Below are positions 8,375-18,741 of a DNA stretch of 48,347 bases, piece after piece; positions within the stretch are counted from its first letter, which is position 1; each line of letters opens with the position of its first letter. The notes beneath the pieces are model-generated. The model was not told the origin of the DNA. It ran no database searches and saw only the letters and a program-made list of their open reading frames with translations. This DNA comes from Leptolyngbya sp. Heron Island J (GTDB taxonomy: Bacteria > Cyanobacteriota > Cyanobacteriia > Phormidesmidales > Phormidesmidaceae): the NCBI RefSeq assembly GCF_000482245.1, contig NZ_AWNH01000010.1:1-48347 (forward strand). Reading direction: 5' to 3'. The position numbers and the translations under genes were made by a program.

Positions 8375-9208
8375 ATGCCTCGAAGAATTTTTAATCATGC
8401 GGATGACGATGCTGCTTTTCGTGAGCAAGGTTTTGTCATGCTTGACCTATTAAAGCCTACTGACATTCAATCTCTAAGTTGTTTCTATGAAGATGTCGAT
8501 GGTCTGCATGACAGTGAATTTTCGGCAACGGTCCTAACGGATTGTTTTGATATGCGGCAGCGTGTGCATCAAAAAGTAAGCAGCGTTTTTCGCGAACGTC
8601 TGCTTCCTGTCCTTAATAACTACCGTATTGTGGTAGGGAGCTTTGCCGTAAAGAGGGCCAACAGCAATTTCAGCAAGGTAGGTCTCCATCAAGATTTAAC
8701 ATTTGTCAAAAATGAAGGTGAGGAAGTAGGCCTCAGTTTATGGTGTCCACTCTCAGAGGTGAATGCAGAAAATGGGTATCTGGGAGTGGTTCCTGGTAGT
8801 CACCGATTTAATAGCAACTATCGTGAGCCGTGCTCTCTGCCTTATCCAGAGCTGATCAATTTGATTGAGGAAAAATTCGTAACTTATATTCCTATGCGAC
8901 CTGGTCAAGTGCTGTTTTTAGATAATCGTATGTTCCATTGTTCTCCTCGCAATACAACAGAACATAATCGGGTAGTTGCTGCCGGGATTGCAGTTCCTCG
9001 AGAATCTCAACTCATCTATTGTCATCGAGACCTTGAGGTTGATACCGACATTCTCGAGATCTATGAAGTTACTGATGATTTTTGGTTAAGCAATTTGGTT
9101 GGCGAACGCCCCCACGAGGGCTGTTGTATTGGCAAAGTGCCGCGCATCGTATCCAAATTAACAGTCGCTGATTTAGCAACTGAAACATCAAACGCTGTTC
9201 CTATCTAG
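8375..9208 (+). CDS. PhyH-family (phytanoyl-CoA dioxygenase-like) Fe(II)/2OG oxygenase
   Basis: 277 residues. The iron-binding triad is visible: HQD at residues 105-107 (VGLHQDLTF) and a distal His at about 188 (FHCSPRNTTEHNR), with the downstream Arg available for 2-oxoglutarate. NAENGYLGVVPGSHRF is the classic PhyH block between them. The family hydroxylates or halogenates small molecules and sometimes side chains. The gene starts about 100 bases after the cyclase-like gene and is followed at 70 bases by the giant RHS gene on the same strand. The substrate cannot be read. Candidates in the locus are the cyclase-like enzyme's product, the glycine-rich protein or the RHS protein. Confidence 0.82.
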   Translation: MPRRIFNHADDDAAFREQGFVMLDLLKPTDIQSLSCFYEDVDGLHDSEFSATVLTDCFDMRQRVHQKVSSVFRERLLPVLNNYRIVVGSFAVKRANSNFSKVGLHQDLTFVKNEGEEVGLSLWCPLSEVNAENGYLGVVPGSHRFNSNYREPCSLPYPELINLIEEKFVTYIPMRPGQVLFLDNRMFHCSPRNTTEHNRVVAAGIAVPRESQLIYCHRDLEVDTDILEIYEVTDDFWLSNLVGERPHEGCCIGKVPRIVSKLTVADLATETSNAVPI

Positions 9209-9277
9209 ATAGTTATATATGTAAACGCTCATATATTTACATCGCTTTCATTCTCTGCAGACCAAGGAATTTGTCCC

Positions 9278-12200
9278 ATGACCAACCAGTCTTTAGCCAA
9301 CAATCCCACCGGTCCAAGCCGCTCTCAGATTCCAGAGATCCGCTCTTTCCAGTTTGACAAGGCGGCTATTGGCGATATTAAGAGTAGTGTTAACTACTTT
9401 CGTGGCAATATTCAACTGCCGATTGATTTTCTCACACTAACGGGGCGAGAGGGACTTGAAGTCAAGGTCTCCGCTATGTACAGCAGCACTATTAAAAAAC
9501 AGGTCACAACTTGGAACTCTGAAGCGCCCACAAGTGTACTTGGGCTTGGGTGGGATATGCCCCTCAATTATATTGAAGTCTATAAAGCAAGCAGCGGCTC
9601 TGTCACGTCCGATACCTATTATTTAGTTGCTAACGGATCAGCCAATCCATTGGTCAAAACGCAGCAAATTAGTAGCACTGTATGGGCTTTTCAAACTAGA
9701 AATTATGAGTTCTGGGATATTCAATACGATACTCTCAATGAGACTTGGCAAATCATTAAAGAAGATGGATTTGTTTACTCATATGGCAGCAGCAGCCACA
9801 GTAATGCTATCCAATACGGTGTTAAATGGGGTAACTGGATCGGTAGTAGTAATCAACTTGCCGGGCAGGAACAATATTGTGCGGCTTGGAACCTGGCATC
9901 GATCGAATCACCCTGGGGACACCGTGTCACTTACACCTATCATAATGTCGAGCAATCCGTTGGTTCTGGTGGCCAAAAATTTACTCAGGCATCTTATGTC
10001 AAAACTTTGGTTGATAGCTATGGCAGAACAATTACCTTCAACTATGGAGAAAAGTACGGAGTTAATAACCCAAGCCAGCTTGGCATTTTAGAATACCAAG
10101 CTGCAAATGCTCAATTCCCAGAGCCAAATGCGTATCAGGATAGGTATGAAACCCTATTTCTAGATTCTGTTGATGTTAGTAATGCCGATGGTCTCGAACT
10201 TTATCGATTGAAGTGTGTTTATGATTTTGTTAACACAGCAGTAACGAGTGATCCAGCATATAATCTGTTGTGGAAACGCTGCCTCAAGTCTGTTTATCAG
10301 TATGCTGCGGATGGAACGTCGTTGCCGGGAATGCAGTTTGAATATGCTGAACAGAACGAGGTGAACCCTGGAGCACTCAAGTCAGTTACTTACCCCTCAG
10401 GGGGGATTGCGCACATAAAATATAAGAAGAATTTTATTAACGCCCCAAAACGTGTCACAGTTACTAACCCTCTACCAGGTAGTACACCGGGTGTTTGGCA
10501 TGGTGACGATTACGTTGTATTCACATTCTGTCAGCCAGATAAAGCAGGTATCAATGTGCTTGTTCGGTCTTGGGATGGTCGCTGGGTCGAGTCAGATATT
10601 ACTGCTCCCAATATGAATGGTATTCAAGCCGATCCCAAGAGTGTAACAGTCCTGACTCAGACAGATTTTATTGCTGTGTCATTGCGAAATCAAAATGCGT
10701 CACAAGATGAGATTTATATCTATCAACGTGATAAAACAGGTTTTGGCGGTTGGACGCTTTATAATCAGCAACCGTTTCTATTGAGACTTAATGCCAATGC
10801 AGGAGCTTCTATAGTTACAGCTGGCACAGATTTTGTTATTGCTTACAACCAAGATTACGCTGTGAGTGCCATTCAAGGCTTTTCCTACAGTTGGAAAACA
10901 CAGCAATGGACGTCGCCGAGTATAGGACCGGACATAGGTGGAGAGACGGGCGCAACAATTGCAGCGCTACAGAATTACTACATAGTGGTTCGCTATTTTC
11001 ATGATCAACAACGAGCTGAGTTTCAGATTCTGTATCGTGACTTGGAAAATAATTGGCAACGTGCACAATCGTGGACAGTCAGTTCTTTTGATGTCGTGGA
11101 ATCAGAAGGACGTTTATTGTTTGCTGTGGCTCCCAATCCGACCTATGTTGCGGTTACCCATGTAACTCTCTACGAAAGCAGTAAAATCTCCTATCGGATT
11201 GATAGTTTTGACTGGAATGAAGGGTTTGATGTTCTTAACGCTAGGAATCCAGCACAAGTCGATCTTGAGTCACCCATTGATAATGGAAAGTCTGTCTATA
11301 ACGTCTTTAGAACCCTCACGACTGGATCGTTTGTTAACAATAATATTGCTAACCTCCGTAAACTTGGAGAATATGGCAACAATGCCGGTGTGCAGTGGGT
11401 CCAACAAGAATTTACTAAACCAGCGGCTAGCTCCACAATTCAGACAGCAGCTGGTGAAGATTTCGCCTTATTGTGCGAAACTGCAAATACCGTGCAAAAG
11501 AATCAACTGTTGACGTTTAACCCTAACTTTCCAACAGCGGGGTGGCAGTTCCCCTCTGTTACGAATACCGGTAGCTATCCAACTGCTAGCAGCAACTATC
11601 TGACGGTGGGCAAGACCATCTACCATCGCAACTTTGAAGGTCAATGGCTCCCAATGAGACAGGAACTCAGTAACCTCAGGGCAGAAGAAACTGTTCAAAA
11701 TCAGGGGCCTAACTATATTGCCTATCAAGATACTGCTACAGCTGGTAGTAAGACTTATTTCGTCGCTCTTAAAAATGGTCAGGTATCGACACCCACTGAA
11801 CTGCCGGGGGGTGCACAAAGAATCTATGTACCCACTGACGAAGCTTGCGTCGGTCCAGGCACAAATTTAGCAGGTCCAAGATTTCTGATCAGCTACGCGT
11901 CTACATCATTTTGTGATGCGGATAAGCTCTATTTGCAAAATCTGGATGAGGGAGATATCCAGGACTACGCATACGACTATCCAGTGGCCTATGTTGAGAT
12001 TGAAGATGCCTATGACTCTGCTCAGTCTTTCTCTCAATCATACTTTTATGCTAATTCGAGCGATGCTCAAATTGGCTATAATACCCAAACTGGTCTAACC
12101 CAATACCCCCTCGTTTACGAAGTTCCTGGCATTCAATCAGCATCAGATTCACCCCCATCTACACAACCTGATGGTCGTAGTGAGCGCTATTTCTCAAATG

Positions 12201-15200
12201 GCTTGTCGCCACAGCGGGGACTGTATCCTACGACGTGGGTATACAACTATCAATATCTGCTCAATGGCATGCTTCTGGCTCAAAAGGACTTCGATGCCGA
12301 TAACAACTTGGTATCGTCACAACTTAACTATTGGCAGGTGTTTACCAATGATGCTAATGCTAGCAGCAAACTTTACGGTGGCTATGCTCGCCTAATGCGC
12401 CAAACAGCGGTTATCGATGGTGTGATCAGCGATTCGACCAGTACATATGACGAGACAACTGGGGTGCAGCTATGGCAGGAACAGCAATATTATGACAGCG
12501 AAGGAACTGCTAAAAAACTGCGATCCGAGACGAAATATGCCTGGCAGGTACCAGCATATAAATCCACCTTCCTCAATCAACATATCTATACAGCTGTTGT
12601 AGAAGAAACACAAAGTGTGATTGACGACAATGCAGATACTCGTAATTACATCAACAGTGAGGTAACAACTTATCGAAATTGGGCTGAGCAGACACCAAGT
12701 ATCCAATGTCTAAATAATGCTGGTGATAGCTGTAAGCTTGCCCCTTATCAAAAATATACGTGGACCACACCAGGGTCTTCGCCTCCTGAGTTTGATTTTT
12801 TGTTTGGTGCTGAGCGTCCAGGATGGTTGTTAACTACTGAAATCCTACAGCGATCGCAAACGGAAGGTGTGATTGAAGAACAACGGGATGTCAATGGCGT
12901 TTCTAAGTCATTCCTTTATGACCAGTTTGAACGCTACAAGGTTGCCGAGTTCCCAGATGGAAGTTTGACCGGAGATGAGATTAGTTATTATGGTTTCGAA
13001 AGCTATGAAGGTGAGACTGGCTGGGCATTAGGGGCTGGCGCACAGATTGTACCCAATGCAGAAGATACCGTTGTTGATGCCCATACCGGGTCGTATAGCT
13101 TGAAACTGAGTGCATCGACGACCGGCAACGCCGGTATTTCCCAGACTTTTCTACCTGCACGTCAAGGCATCAGCTATATCTTCTCTGCCTGGGTCAAGAA
13201 ACCCGAGGGCTTTGATAAGGATAAAGGCAATAGCTGTTGGCAGATAGATGTGGCAGGTGGACAAACTATCACCCTTGAGTTTCCCGATACTGTTGGGCAA
13301 TGGGTCTACGTTTATCAGGTTTTCAACGTACCAGACGATACTACTGGAGTTACGATTTCAGGAGAGAATTTCAATTCCGCTAGTGATATTCTGATTGATG
13401 ACATTCGCTTCTCACCATTGAGTTGTCAATTCGAGGGGACCGGATACAATGTCCGCCTGTGGTTGCCAAATGCGGGGTTGGGGGCAAACGGTGAATCCGA
13501 TCGTAAGGTCCATAGTCGATTGCTACAATCTGTAATCGAGACGAATAGTGCAGATCTAGTCACAAAACTGACTTCTCAGTATTTTTCACGGTCAGGCAAT
13601 CAGGGCAAATTTGTACTCTCTGATCCTAACAAAGACGTGACCCTGCGAGCTGCTGCAGGGGGAAGCCTGTACACATTCAATCGAGGGTCCGAATGGCAAC
13701 AGTTGTGGCAAGCACAATCTAATGTTTGGGTGGTGGAAGCAGAATATCTTACCCAAAAAACAGCTGGTCTTTCTGGCACTTTATCAATTACAGATACACG
13801 ATATCGTTCAGACTACATGATCGATGTTGGTTTTGCGACGCTTGAGGCTGTCAGTCAACCACTCGGCATTCGCTTCGGTCAGCTGCTGGCTGCTCAATGG
13901 AACCCCAAAACATTGGTTTGGGAGCTACTCGATTGTCAAGATGAATCAGTGCTTGATTCAGTTTCAACAACATTGTTTACGATTCCCACCGAACCATTCA
14001 AAGATGAATTAGAGCAGGGGATTGTGAGCGACAACCTGCAAACCCTATTCGATATGGCCAACTATCCGCTGCCAGCCAATGCAACGGTCAGTCCTGGCAA
14101 TGTCGCGAATCAAAGCTGGGTGCTGGCAAGTGCAACGGATCGCTTCCGCTATCAATTGTTAGAGGAGGGAGACTCTATCGGCGTGCATCGTGTGGCGGGT
14201 GACTGGACGGTGATCGTTGCCGATCGCATGGTGATCTTTCAAGTAGAAGGCCGATCAATATTCAGCTACGCAGCTCCTAACCTGTTAACCGAGGCGGCAC
14301 CAGAGCTTTTCTTTGGAAATCATGTGGCTATTTCGCGCTTAGCCACTAGCTTGGCTCCACAGGTAGAAACGAGTTTCCAAGATTCCTGTGGTAATGAGAT
14401 TCAATTACAAGCCCTTGCCGACAATCGTATGGTGGTGAGCCAAACTATTTGGGATAGTATGGGGCGCTCGGCGGTTCGAACCAAGTCTGCCTACATTACA
14501 CCAGATGTTAATCCGCTGTTGACTTACTGTACCCAATTCGCCAGTCTCAACTGGACTACTGGTCAGATGACCGGCCTGGTGAACGATGCTTACCCAGATG
14601 ATGAGGGTTTTCCCTATGCTCGCGAAAGATATGAGCCATCGCCCCTCGCCCGCGTGGTTGAACAAGGTGCACCCGGAAAGCTTTTTAGTATTGGAGCTCA
14701 CAGCACAAGTATTGCATACACAGGAGACGACGAAAAATTCCTCAAAAATACGACCACCAACCCGAACGGTGATGTGTTCTTTGAACTTCAAAATGGCCTT
14801 GATCAAACAGTGTCCCGAGTTGCTATTGGTCAGGAAGACAATGTCGAAAATCAAACAATTTTTGATGATGCGGGTAACCCTGGGCAACAGCGTTCACCGA
14901 ATTACTTCTCTCCCCCAACAGATTCTACTGCAGCTGATTGGGTTGATACACAAACATTCGATTATGGCGGGCGAGTCATATCTTCCCAATCGGGAAAGCA
15001 GGGCACGACTTACTATATCTATGATCCTGCAGGGAATCTACGCTTCATGCAAGATCCCCAAGGGGCACAATCTGGCCATTTCAATTATGTGAAATATGAT
15101 GTGCTTAACAGATCGATTGAAACTGGCTATTTGGTGGGGCAGTGGGATGCTCAGACCCTTCAAAAATATGCTGACACCCAACCAGACTGGCCGTCAACGC

Positions 15201-17467
15201 CACTCACCTGGCGCAAGAAATATGATTACGATGGGGGACAAACTATTAAATTTGCCATTGGTCGAATCACCCAAGTACAAGTCAATAATACCGACGATGG
15301 TAAAGCTGATATTATTGAACAATTCCGCTATGACATTCTTGGAAATACGACGACTAAAACTATAATTGCTGAAGACTTCGACAGTGGCGTTCAACATTCT
15401 GTAGACTATGAATACAACAATCTCGGTATGGTCACCCGAATTATCTATCCTGCCACATCCGCTGATGAACGTTTTAGTCTTTACTATCGCAGCAATCGCT
15501 TACAACAATTAAGTGCGATCGCTGAAACGGCAGATTTCTCGCAGCCAATGGCCACTTTCTCTTATAGAGCCAATGGCCAGCCACTGGAAGAGACTATGCT
15601 TCTAGGTGATGAGTTAGTCAAGCAAACATTTGACTTTAACTCTCCTCTCTGGCTCAAAAATATTAAGCAAGAGAATTCTGCTAATGAAACCCTATTTGGT
15701 GAAACGTTGTCCTATACAGAAGGTGGTTTTAATGACGCTCAGTATTATGATGGTACGATCGCGTCTACAACCTTCACGGGGACATCGGATGACGCGTATA
15801 AGTATTCTTACAACAACCTTGGGGCGATCGAAAATGCTGACAACCAAAAACAAGAGCATGACACCCTCGGAGTTACGAAGAGTGTGGAATATGACGCCAA
15901 CGGTAACTTTGACCTGTTTGTTCGTGGAGCTGTGGAAAGACAGTATAACTATGTCAGCGGTACCCAGAGAGTCCAGACCGTTTGCGATGTAGCTGATGAC
16001 TCTGTGCTTGCCAGTTATAGCTATGATCAAAATGGTAATACCACAACAGCCAAGACGACAGCGTCTGGTTTGTCATCCGCACAGGATCTGACATTTACCT
16101 ATGATCCAGGAATAAAGATGACAACTCAGATTGTCAATGCCGTTAGTGGAGGCAAAACTCTGGCGTTTCGCTATGGACATGATAACGGACGTGTTCAGAA
16201 AGATGTTTGGCAAAACTCACAATTGATCGAGAAGAAACTGTACATCCGAGACCTTAATGGGATGCCGCTATGTGAGTTAACAACCGATGTCAGTAGTCAA
16301 GTGACTGCTCCGACAGTTTACATCTACAGTCCAAGTGGTGTGATGATGATGCGCAGGGATGATCAGACCTATGGCATCTTGAAGGATCACCTGGGCTCAG
16401 TTCGAGTTGTTCTAGATCAAAAAGCAACTATCGTAGCAAAATACGATTACTTACCCTTTGGTATGCTCTCTGCTTTCGATGAACCATCAGAAGGGTTTAT
16501 GTCGTATTTGTTTACAGGTCAGGAGTTTGATTGGGAGTGTGGACTTTACAACTATCGTGCTCGATTCTACTCGGCTGAACTGGGTCGTTTTTTAGAGGTT
16601 GATCCTCAGAAACAGTTCTTCAGCCCATATATCTATTCAGCAAATAACCCTGTGCTGTTTGTTGACCCAACAGGTTCAATTTCAACTTGGGCACGGGTAT
16701 TGTTTGGTGTGGGAATGGCAATTGTAGGCGTAGGCGTAATTGTTGCAACAATAGCCACAGGAGGAGCCGCATCCCCTGCTGTGGCAGCTTGGGCCGCAGG
16801 CCTCGGTGCAAGTGCTACAGTAGCCAGTGCAGCTGGAACTGTAGCTGCTGTGGCAGTATCAGCCACCCTGGGAGCTGCATCTGGTGCTGCCCTCGGCAGT
16901 GCTTTCTATGCGTTAGGTACCAGTAATGAGGATTTCAGTTGGTCAACTCTCGGACAGCAAGCTGCACTTGGAGCGATCGCGGGGGCTATTACTGGCGGTG
17001 TTGGCCAAGGTCTGTCAATTGGTGGTCAGGCTATTGCCACAGCAGCGACCGGTATTAGCGAAACCGGATCACAGTGGGCTGCCTCATTGACAAACCAAGC
17101 ATTGATCAGCCACGCAACTCGAACAGCCATTGTCGGAGGCCTATCCAGTGCTATTGCAGGAGCCACCGCATCAGGGGTCAGTGGTGCGATATCGAATGTT
17201 TGGGGTTTAACGGACTTGAGTCCTAGTGACATGGCCTTTTCCATCTTGGGCGGTTTGGGTAAAGGTGCAGTTAAAGGCGCAGGCGGTGGAGTTGGAGGAG
17301 CTGCATTTAGTGCACGCATCAAGGCTCCAGCTTTGAGAGTATGGGCATCACTGTCCACTAAACAAACAGCGGTAGGAGGAACTATAGGCGGTGTAGCTGG
17401 AGTAGCAACTGTAGGAGGAGCCTATGGATACCTGTATAACCGAGAGTTGGAGAGAGAAGGGGCATAG
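9278..17467 (+). CDS. Giant RHS/YD-repeat protein with SpvB/TcB-like N-terminus and hydrophobic Gly/Ala-rich C-terminal region
   Basis: 2729 residues and intact. There is no Sec signal. The N-terminal 350 residues (YFRGNIQLPIDFLTLTGREG, LGLGWDMPL) resemble SpvB/Tc-toxin B openings. Residues about 390-950 carry repeated beta-strands suggestive of a propeller. Residues about 1240-1400 look like a galactose-binding-type beta-sandwich (AHTGSYSLKLSAS, FSAWVKKPEG). YD repeats lie at about 1870-2350 (YDPAGNLRFMQDPQG, YDANGNFDL). The RHS core is GQEFDWECGLYNYRARFYS, then GRFLEVDPQ and ending FVDPTGS near 2470. The last 260 residues are long Gly/Ala hydrophobic stretches with no catalytic toxin domain I recognise. 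RHS proteins form hollow cocoons around a C-terminal cargo; here the cargo may be membrane-active. No immunity gene is evident downstream. Confidence 0.85.
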   Translation: MTNQSLANNPTGPSRSQIPEIRSFQFDKAAIGDIKSSVNYFRGNIQLPIDFLTLTGREGLEVKVSAMYSSTIKKQVTTWNSEAPTSVLGLGWDMPLNYIEVYKASSGSVTSDTYYLVANGSANPLVKTQQISSTVWAFQTRNYEFWDIQYDTLNETWQIIKEDGFVYSYGSSSHSNAIQYGVKWGNWIGSSNQLAGQEQYCAAWNLASIESPWGHRVTYTYHNVEQSVGSGGQKFTQASYVKTLVDSYGRTITFNYGEKYGVNNPSQLGILEYQAANAQFPEPNAYQDRYETLFLDSVDVSNADGLELYRLKCVYDFVNTAVTSDPAYNLLWKRCLKSVYQYAADGTSLPGMQFEYAEQNEVNPGALKSVTYPSGGIAHIKYKKNFINAPKRVTVTNPLPGSTPGVWHGDDYVVFTFCQPDKAGINVLVRSWDGRWVESDITAPNMNGIQADPKSVTVLTQTDFIAVSLRNQNASQDEIYIYQRDKTGFGGWTLYNQQPFLLRLNANAGASIVTAGTDFVIAYNQDYAVSAIQGFSYSWKTQQWTSPSIGPDIGGETGATIAALQNYYIVVRYFHDQQRAEFQILYRDLENNWQRAQSWTVSSFDVVESEGRLLFAVAPNPTYVAVTHVTLYESSKISYRIDSFDWNEGFDVLNARNPAQVDLESPIDNGKSVYNVFRTLTTGSFVNNNIANLRKLGEYGNNAGVQWVQQEFTKPAASSTIQTAAGEDFALLCETANTVQKNQLLTFNPNFPTAGWQFPSVTNTGSYPTASSNYLTVGKTIYHRNFEGQWLPMRQELSNLRAEETVQNQGPNYIAYQDTATAGSKTYFVALKNGQVSTPTELPGGAQRIYVPTDEACVGPGTNLAGPRFLISYASTSFCDADKLYLQNLDEGDIQDYAYDYPVAYVEIEDAYDSAQSFSQSYFYANSSDAQIGYNTQTGLTQYPLVYEVPGIQSASDSPPSTQPDGRSERYFSNGLSPQRGLYPTTWVYNYQYLLNGMLLAQKDFDADNNLVSSQLNYWQVFTNDANASSKLYGGYARLMRQTAVIDGVISDSTSTYDETTGVQLWQEQQYYDSEGTAKKLRSETKYAWQVPAYKSTFLNQHIYTAVVEETQSVIDDNADTRNYINSEVTTYRNWAEQTPSIQCLNNAGDSCKLAPYQKYTWTTPGSSPPEFDFLFGAERPGWLLTTEILQRSQTEGVIEEQRDVNGVSKSFLYDQFERYKVAEFPDGSLTGDEISYYGFESYEGETGWALGAGAQIVPNAEDTVVDAHTGSYSLKLSASTTGNAGISQTFLPARQGISYIFSAWVKKPEGFDKDKGNSCWQIDVAGGQTITLEFPDTVGQWVYVYQVFNVPDDTTGVTISGENFNSASDILIDDIRFSPLSCQFEGTGYNVRLWLPNAGLGANGESDRKVHSRLLQSVIETNSADLVTKLTSQYFSRSGNQGKFVLSDPNKDVTLRAAAGGSLYTFNRGSEWQQLWQAQSNVWVVEAEYLTQKTAGLSGTLSITDTRYRSDYMIDVGFATLEAVSQPLGIRFGQLLAAQWNPKTLVWELLDCQDESVLDSVSTTLFTIPTEPFKDELEQGIVSDNLQTLFDMANYPLPANATVSPGNVANQSWVLASATDRFRYQLLEEGDSIGVHRVAGDWTVIVADRMVIFQVEGRSIFSYAAPNLLTEAAPELFFGNHVAISRLATSLAPQVETSFQDSCGNEIQLQALADNRMVVSQTIWDSMGRSAVRTKSAYITPDVNPLLTYCTQFASLNWTTGQMTGLVNDAYPDDEGFPYARERYEPSPLARVVEQGAPGKLFSIGAHSTSIAYTGDDEKFLKNTTTNPNGDVFFELQNGLDQTVSRVAIGQEDNVENQTIFDDAGNPGQQRSPNYFSPPTDSTAADWVDTQTFDYGGRVISSQSGKQGTTYYIYDPAGNLRFMQDPQGAQSGHFNYVKYDVLNRSIETGYLVGQWDAQTLQKYADTQPDWPSTPLTWRKKYDYDGGQTIKFAIGRITQVQVNNTDDGKADIIEQFRYDILGNTTTKTIIAEDFDSGVQHSVDYEYNNLGMVTRIIYPATSADERFSLYYRSNRLQQLSAIAETADFSQPMATFSYRANGQPLEETMLLGDELVKQTFDFNSPLWLKNIKQENSANETLFGETLSYTEGGFNDAQYYDGTIASTTFTGTSDDAYKYSYNNLGAIENADNQKQEHDTLGVTKSVEYDANGNFDLFVRGAVERQYNYVSGTQRVQTVCDVADDSVLASYSYDQNGNTTTAKTTASGLSSAQDLTFTYDPGIKMTTQIVNAVSGGKTLAFRYGHDNGRVQKDVWQNSQLIEKKLYIRDLNGMPLCELTTDVSSQVTAPTVYIYSPSGVMMMRRDDQTYGILKDHLGSVRVVLDQKATIVAKYDYLPFGMLSAFDEPSEGFMSYLFTGQEFDWECGLYNYRARFYSAELGRFLEVDPQKQFFSPYIYSANNPVLFVDPTGSISTWARVLFGVGMAIVGVGVIVATIATGGAASPAVAAWAAGLGASATVASAAGTVAAVAVSATLGAASGAALGSAFYALGTSNEDFSWSTLGQQAALGAIAGAITGGVGQGLSIGGQAIATAATGISETGSQWAASLTNQALISHATRTAIVGGLSSAIAGATASGVSGAISNVWGLTDLSPSDMAFSILGGLGKGAVKGAGGGVGGAAFSARIKAPALRVWASLSTKQTAVGGTIGGVAGVATVGGAYGYLYNRELEREGA

Positions 17468-17525
17468 GATTGTGCCTGGTGTGTCAATGTTTTAGAGGAA
17501 TGGAGAATGGACTATAAGCAAGATC

Positions 17526-18116
17526 TTGAAATGGGGGAAGGGTGTGCCGTTTGAGTTCTTCTTTCCCAAGACGTTTTACTATCGAGATGATTTGCTCTCA
17601 GAAAAGGCTAATAATACGCTGGTGGACGTTGCTCTTGCCTTAAGACAGGAGATTCCCAACTCGACCAGGCAGAACTTATATACAACCTTTGGTTCTGTCG
17701 CCAATTTATTAACGCGCGAGCCCTTTCACGCATTGCGTGACGCTCTACGCGATGAAGTTGTCTTATATCTAGAGCAAATCGAGACGCGATCGGATAAGCA
17801 ATGGATGATTAGTGATTCATGGGTTAGTATCTCCTCTCCAGGAAATTACGAGCGGATGCACACCCATCCGGGAGCCTATATTAGCGGTGTTTACTACATT
17901 AAGGCACCGCCTGAGAGTGGCAAGATATTTTTCGAAAACCTGGAAGACAACTTATATTATTCAGGGCGTTCTCGGAGGGAGAATTATAATGTTGTTAGCT
18001 ATGAACCGTGGAATCGTCGTCTTATCCTTTTCAATAGTAAAGTTCCTCATCATGTTGGGCAAAATCTATCAGATTCTGAGCGAATTGCTCTAAGCTTCAA
18101 CGTTACAGCGTTATAG
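17526..18116 (+). CDS. Putative 2OG-Fe(II) oxygenase (TIGR02466-like)
   Basis: About 196 residues. SWVSISSPGNYERMHTHPGA followed by YISGVYYIKAP matches the hallmark of the small 2OG-Fe(II) oxygenase family in which H-x-H-P-x-x-x-x-S-G-V-Y-Y carries the first iron ligands. HHVGQNLSDSERIALSFN near the C-terminus supplies the distal His and the 2OG-binding Arg. The only usable in-frame start is TTG at 17526. The ATGs at 17500 and 17507 are in other frames, so weak initiation or an old frameshift at the 5' end is possible. It lies 58 bases after the RHS gene and probably belongs to the same transcript. The substrate is unknown. Confidence 0.7.
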   Translation: MKWGKGVPFEFFFPKTFYYRDDLLSEKANNTLVDVALALRQEIPNSTRQNLYTTFGSVANLLTREPFHALRDALRDEVVLYLEQIETRSDKQWMISDSWVSISSPGNYERMHTHPGAYISGVYYIKAPPESGKIFFENLEDNLYYSGRSRRENYNVVSYEPWNRRLILFNSKVPHHVGQNLSDSERIALSFNVTAL

Positions 18117-18314
18117 TTGCTGAAGTTAGGTCTGTCATTTCAATCGTTGTTACGGATGATTAGGTTATCTTTGCTTAATACAACAGCAGACAATATGATT
18201 GGAGCTAGCACGCTGACAATGGATAAACGCATTTGATGGTTACAAGTGATAAGTAGCTTTCAGAGAAGCTTTACAGTATTACATCAAGTATTCTGACTGT
18301 TGCCTAACTAATCG

Positions 18315-18714
18315 CTATAAACTGTTACCAATCAAATAATTGAGTTTACGATCGCTCGGCTGAAAAATCTTTCCTCCATCTGCCGCCCGAATCCGCAGGC
18401 TACCTCGGGTGCCGCCCCCGGCATAGCAGCTATCTAACACAGCGGTAACATTATCCGTATCCAGAGCCGACATTAACAAAAACAAGGTGCGCCCCATAAT
18501 GTCATCCACCGTATTGATTTCATCATCGATGTCACCGGGGACAAAGGTGCTATTGAGGTCGTCATCATCGGCAGGTTCTGGGTCAATGACCTGTGGAGCC
18601 GTGGCCAGAAAACCGAAATAAGACCGCATCGCCGGGTTTGGTTGGCTTAATCAGATGGTCTTCAAAGGTGGTGAGAATATTATCGCGGGGTAAGAAAGAC
18701 GCACAAGCTTTCTC
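18315..18714 (-). pseudogene. Frameshifted caspase-like (peptidase C14) fragment
   Basis: Two leftward frames together give a caspase-fold core. The upstream frame reads DNILTTFEDHLIKPTKPG then DAVLFRFSGHGS, containing the catalytic His (GHGS). The other frame continues QVIDPEPADDDDLNSTFVPG and then TAVLDSCYAGGGTRG with the catalytic Cys (DSCYAGG). A single-base change near 18598-18604 separates them. The start and the C-terminal region are missing. Caspase-like proteins are common in filamentous cyanobacteria. Bases 18117-18314 hold no gene I can see. Confidence 0.75.
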
Positions 18715-18741
18715 TCTATTTAATTGAAACACACTTATAGC

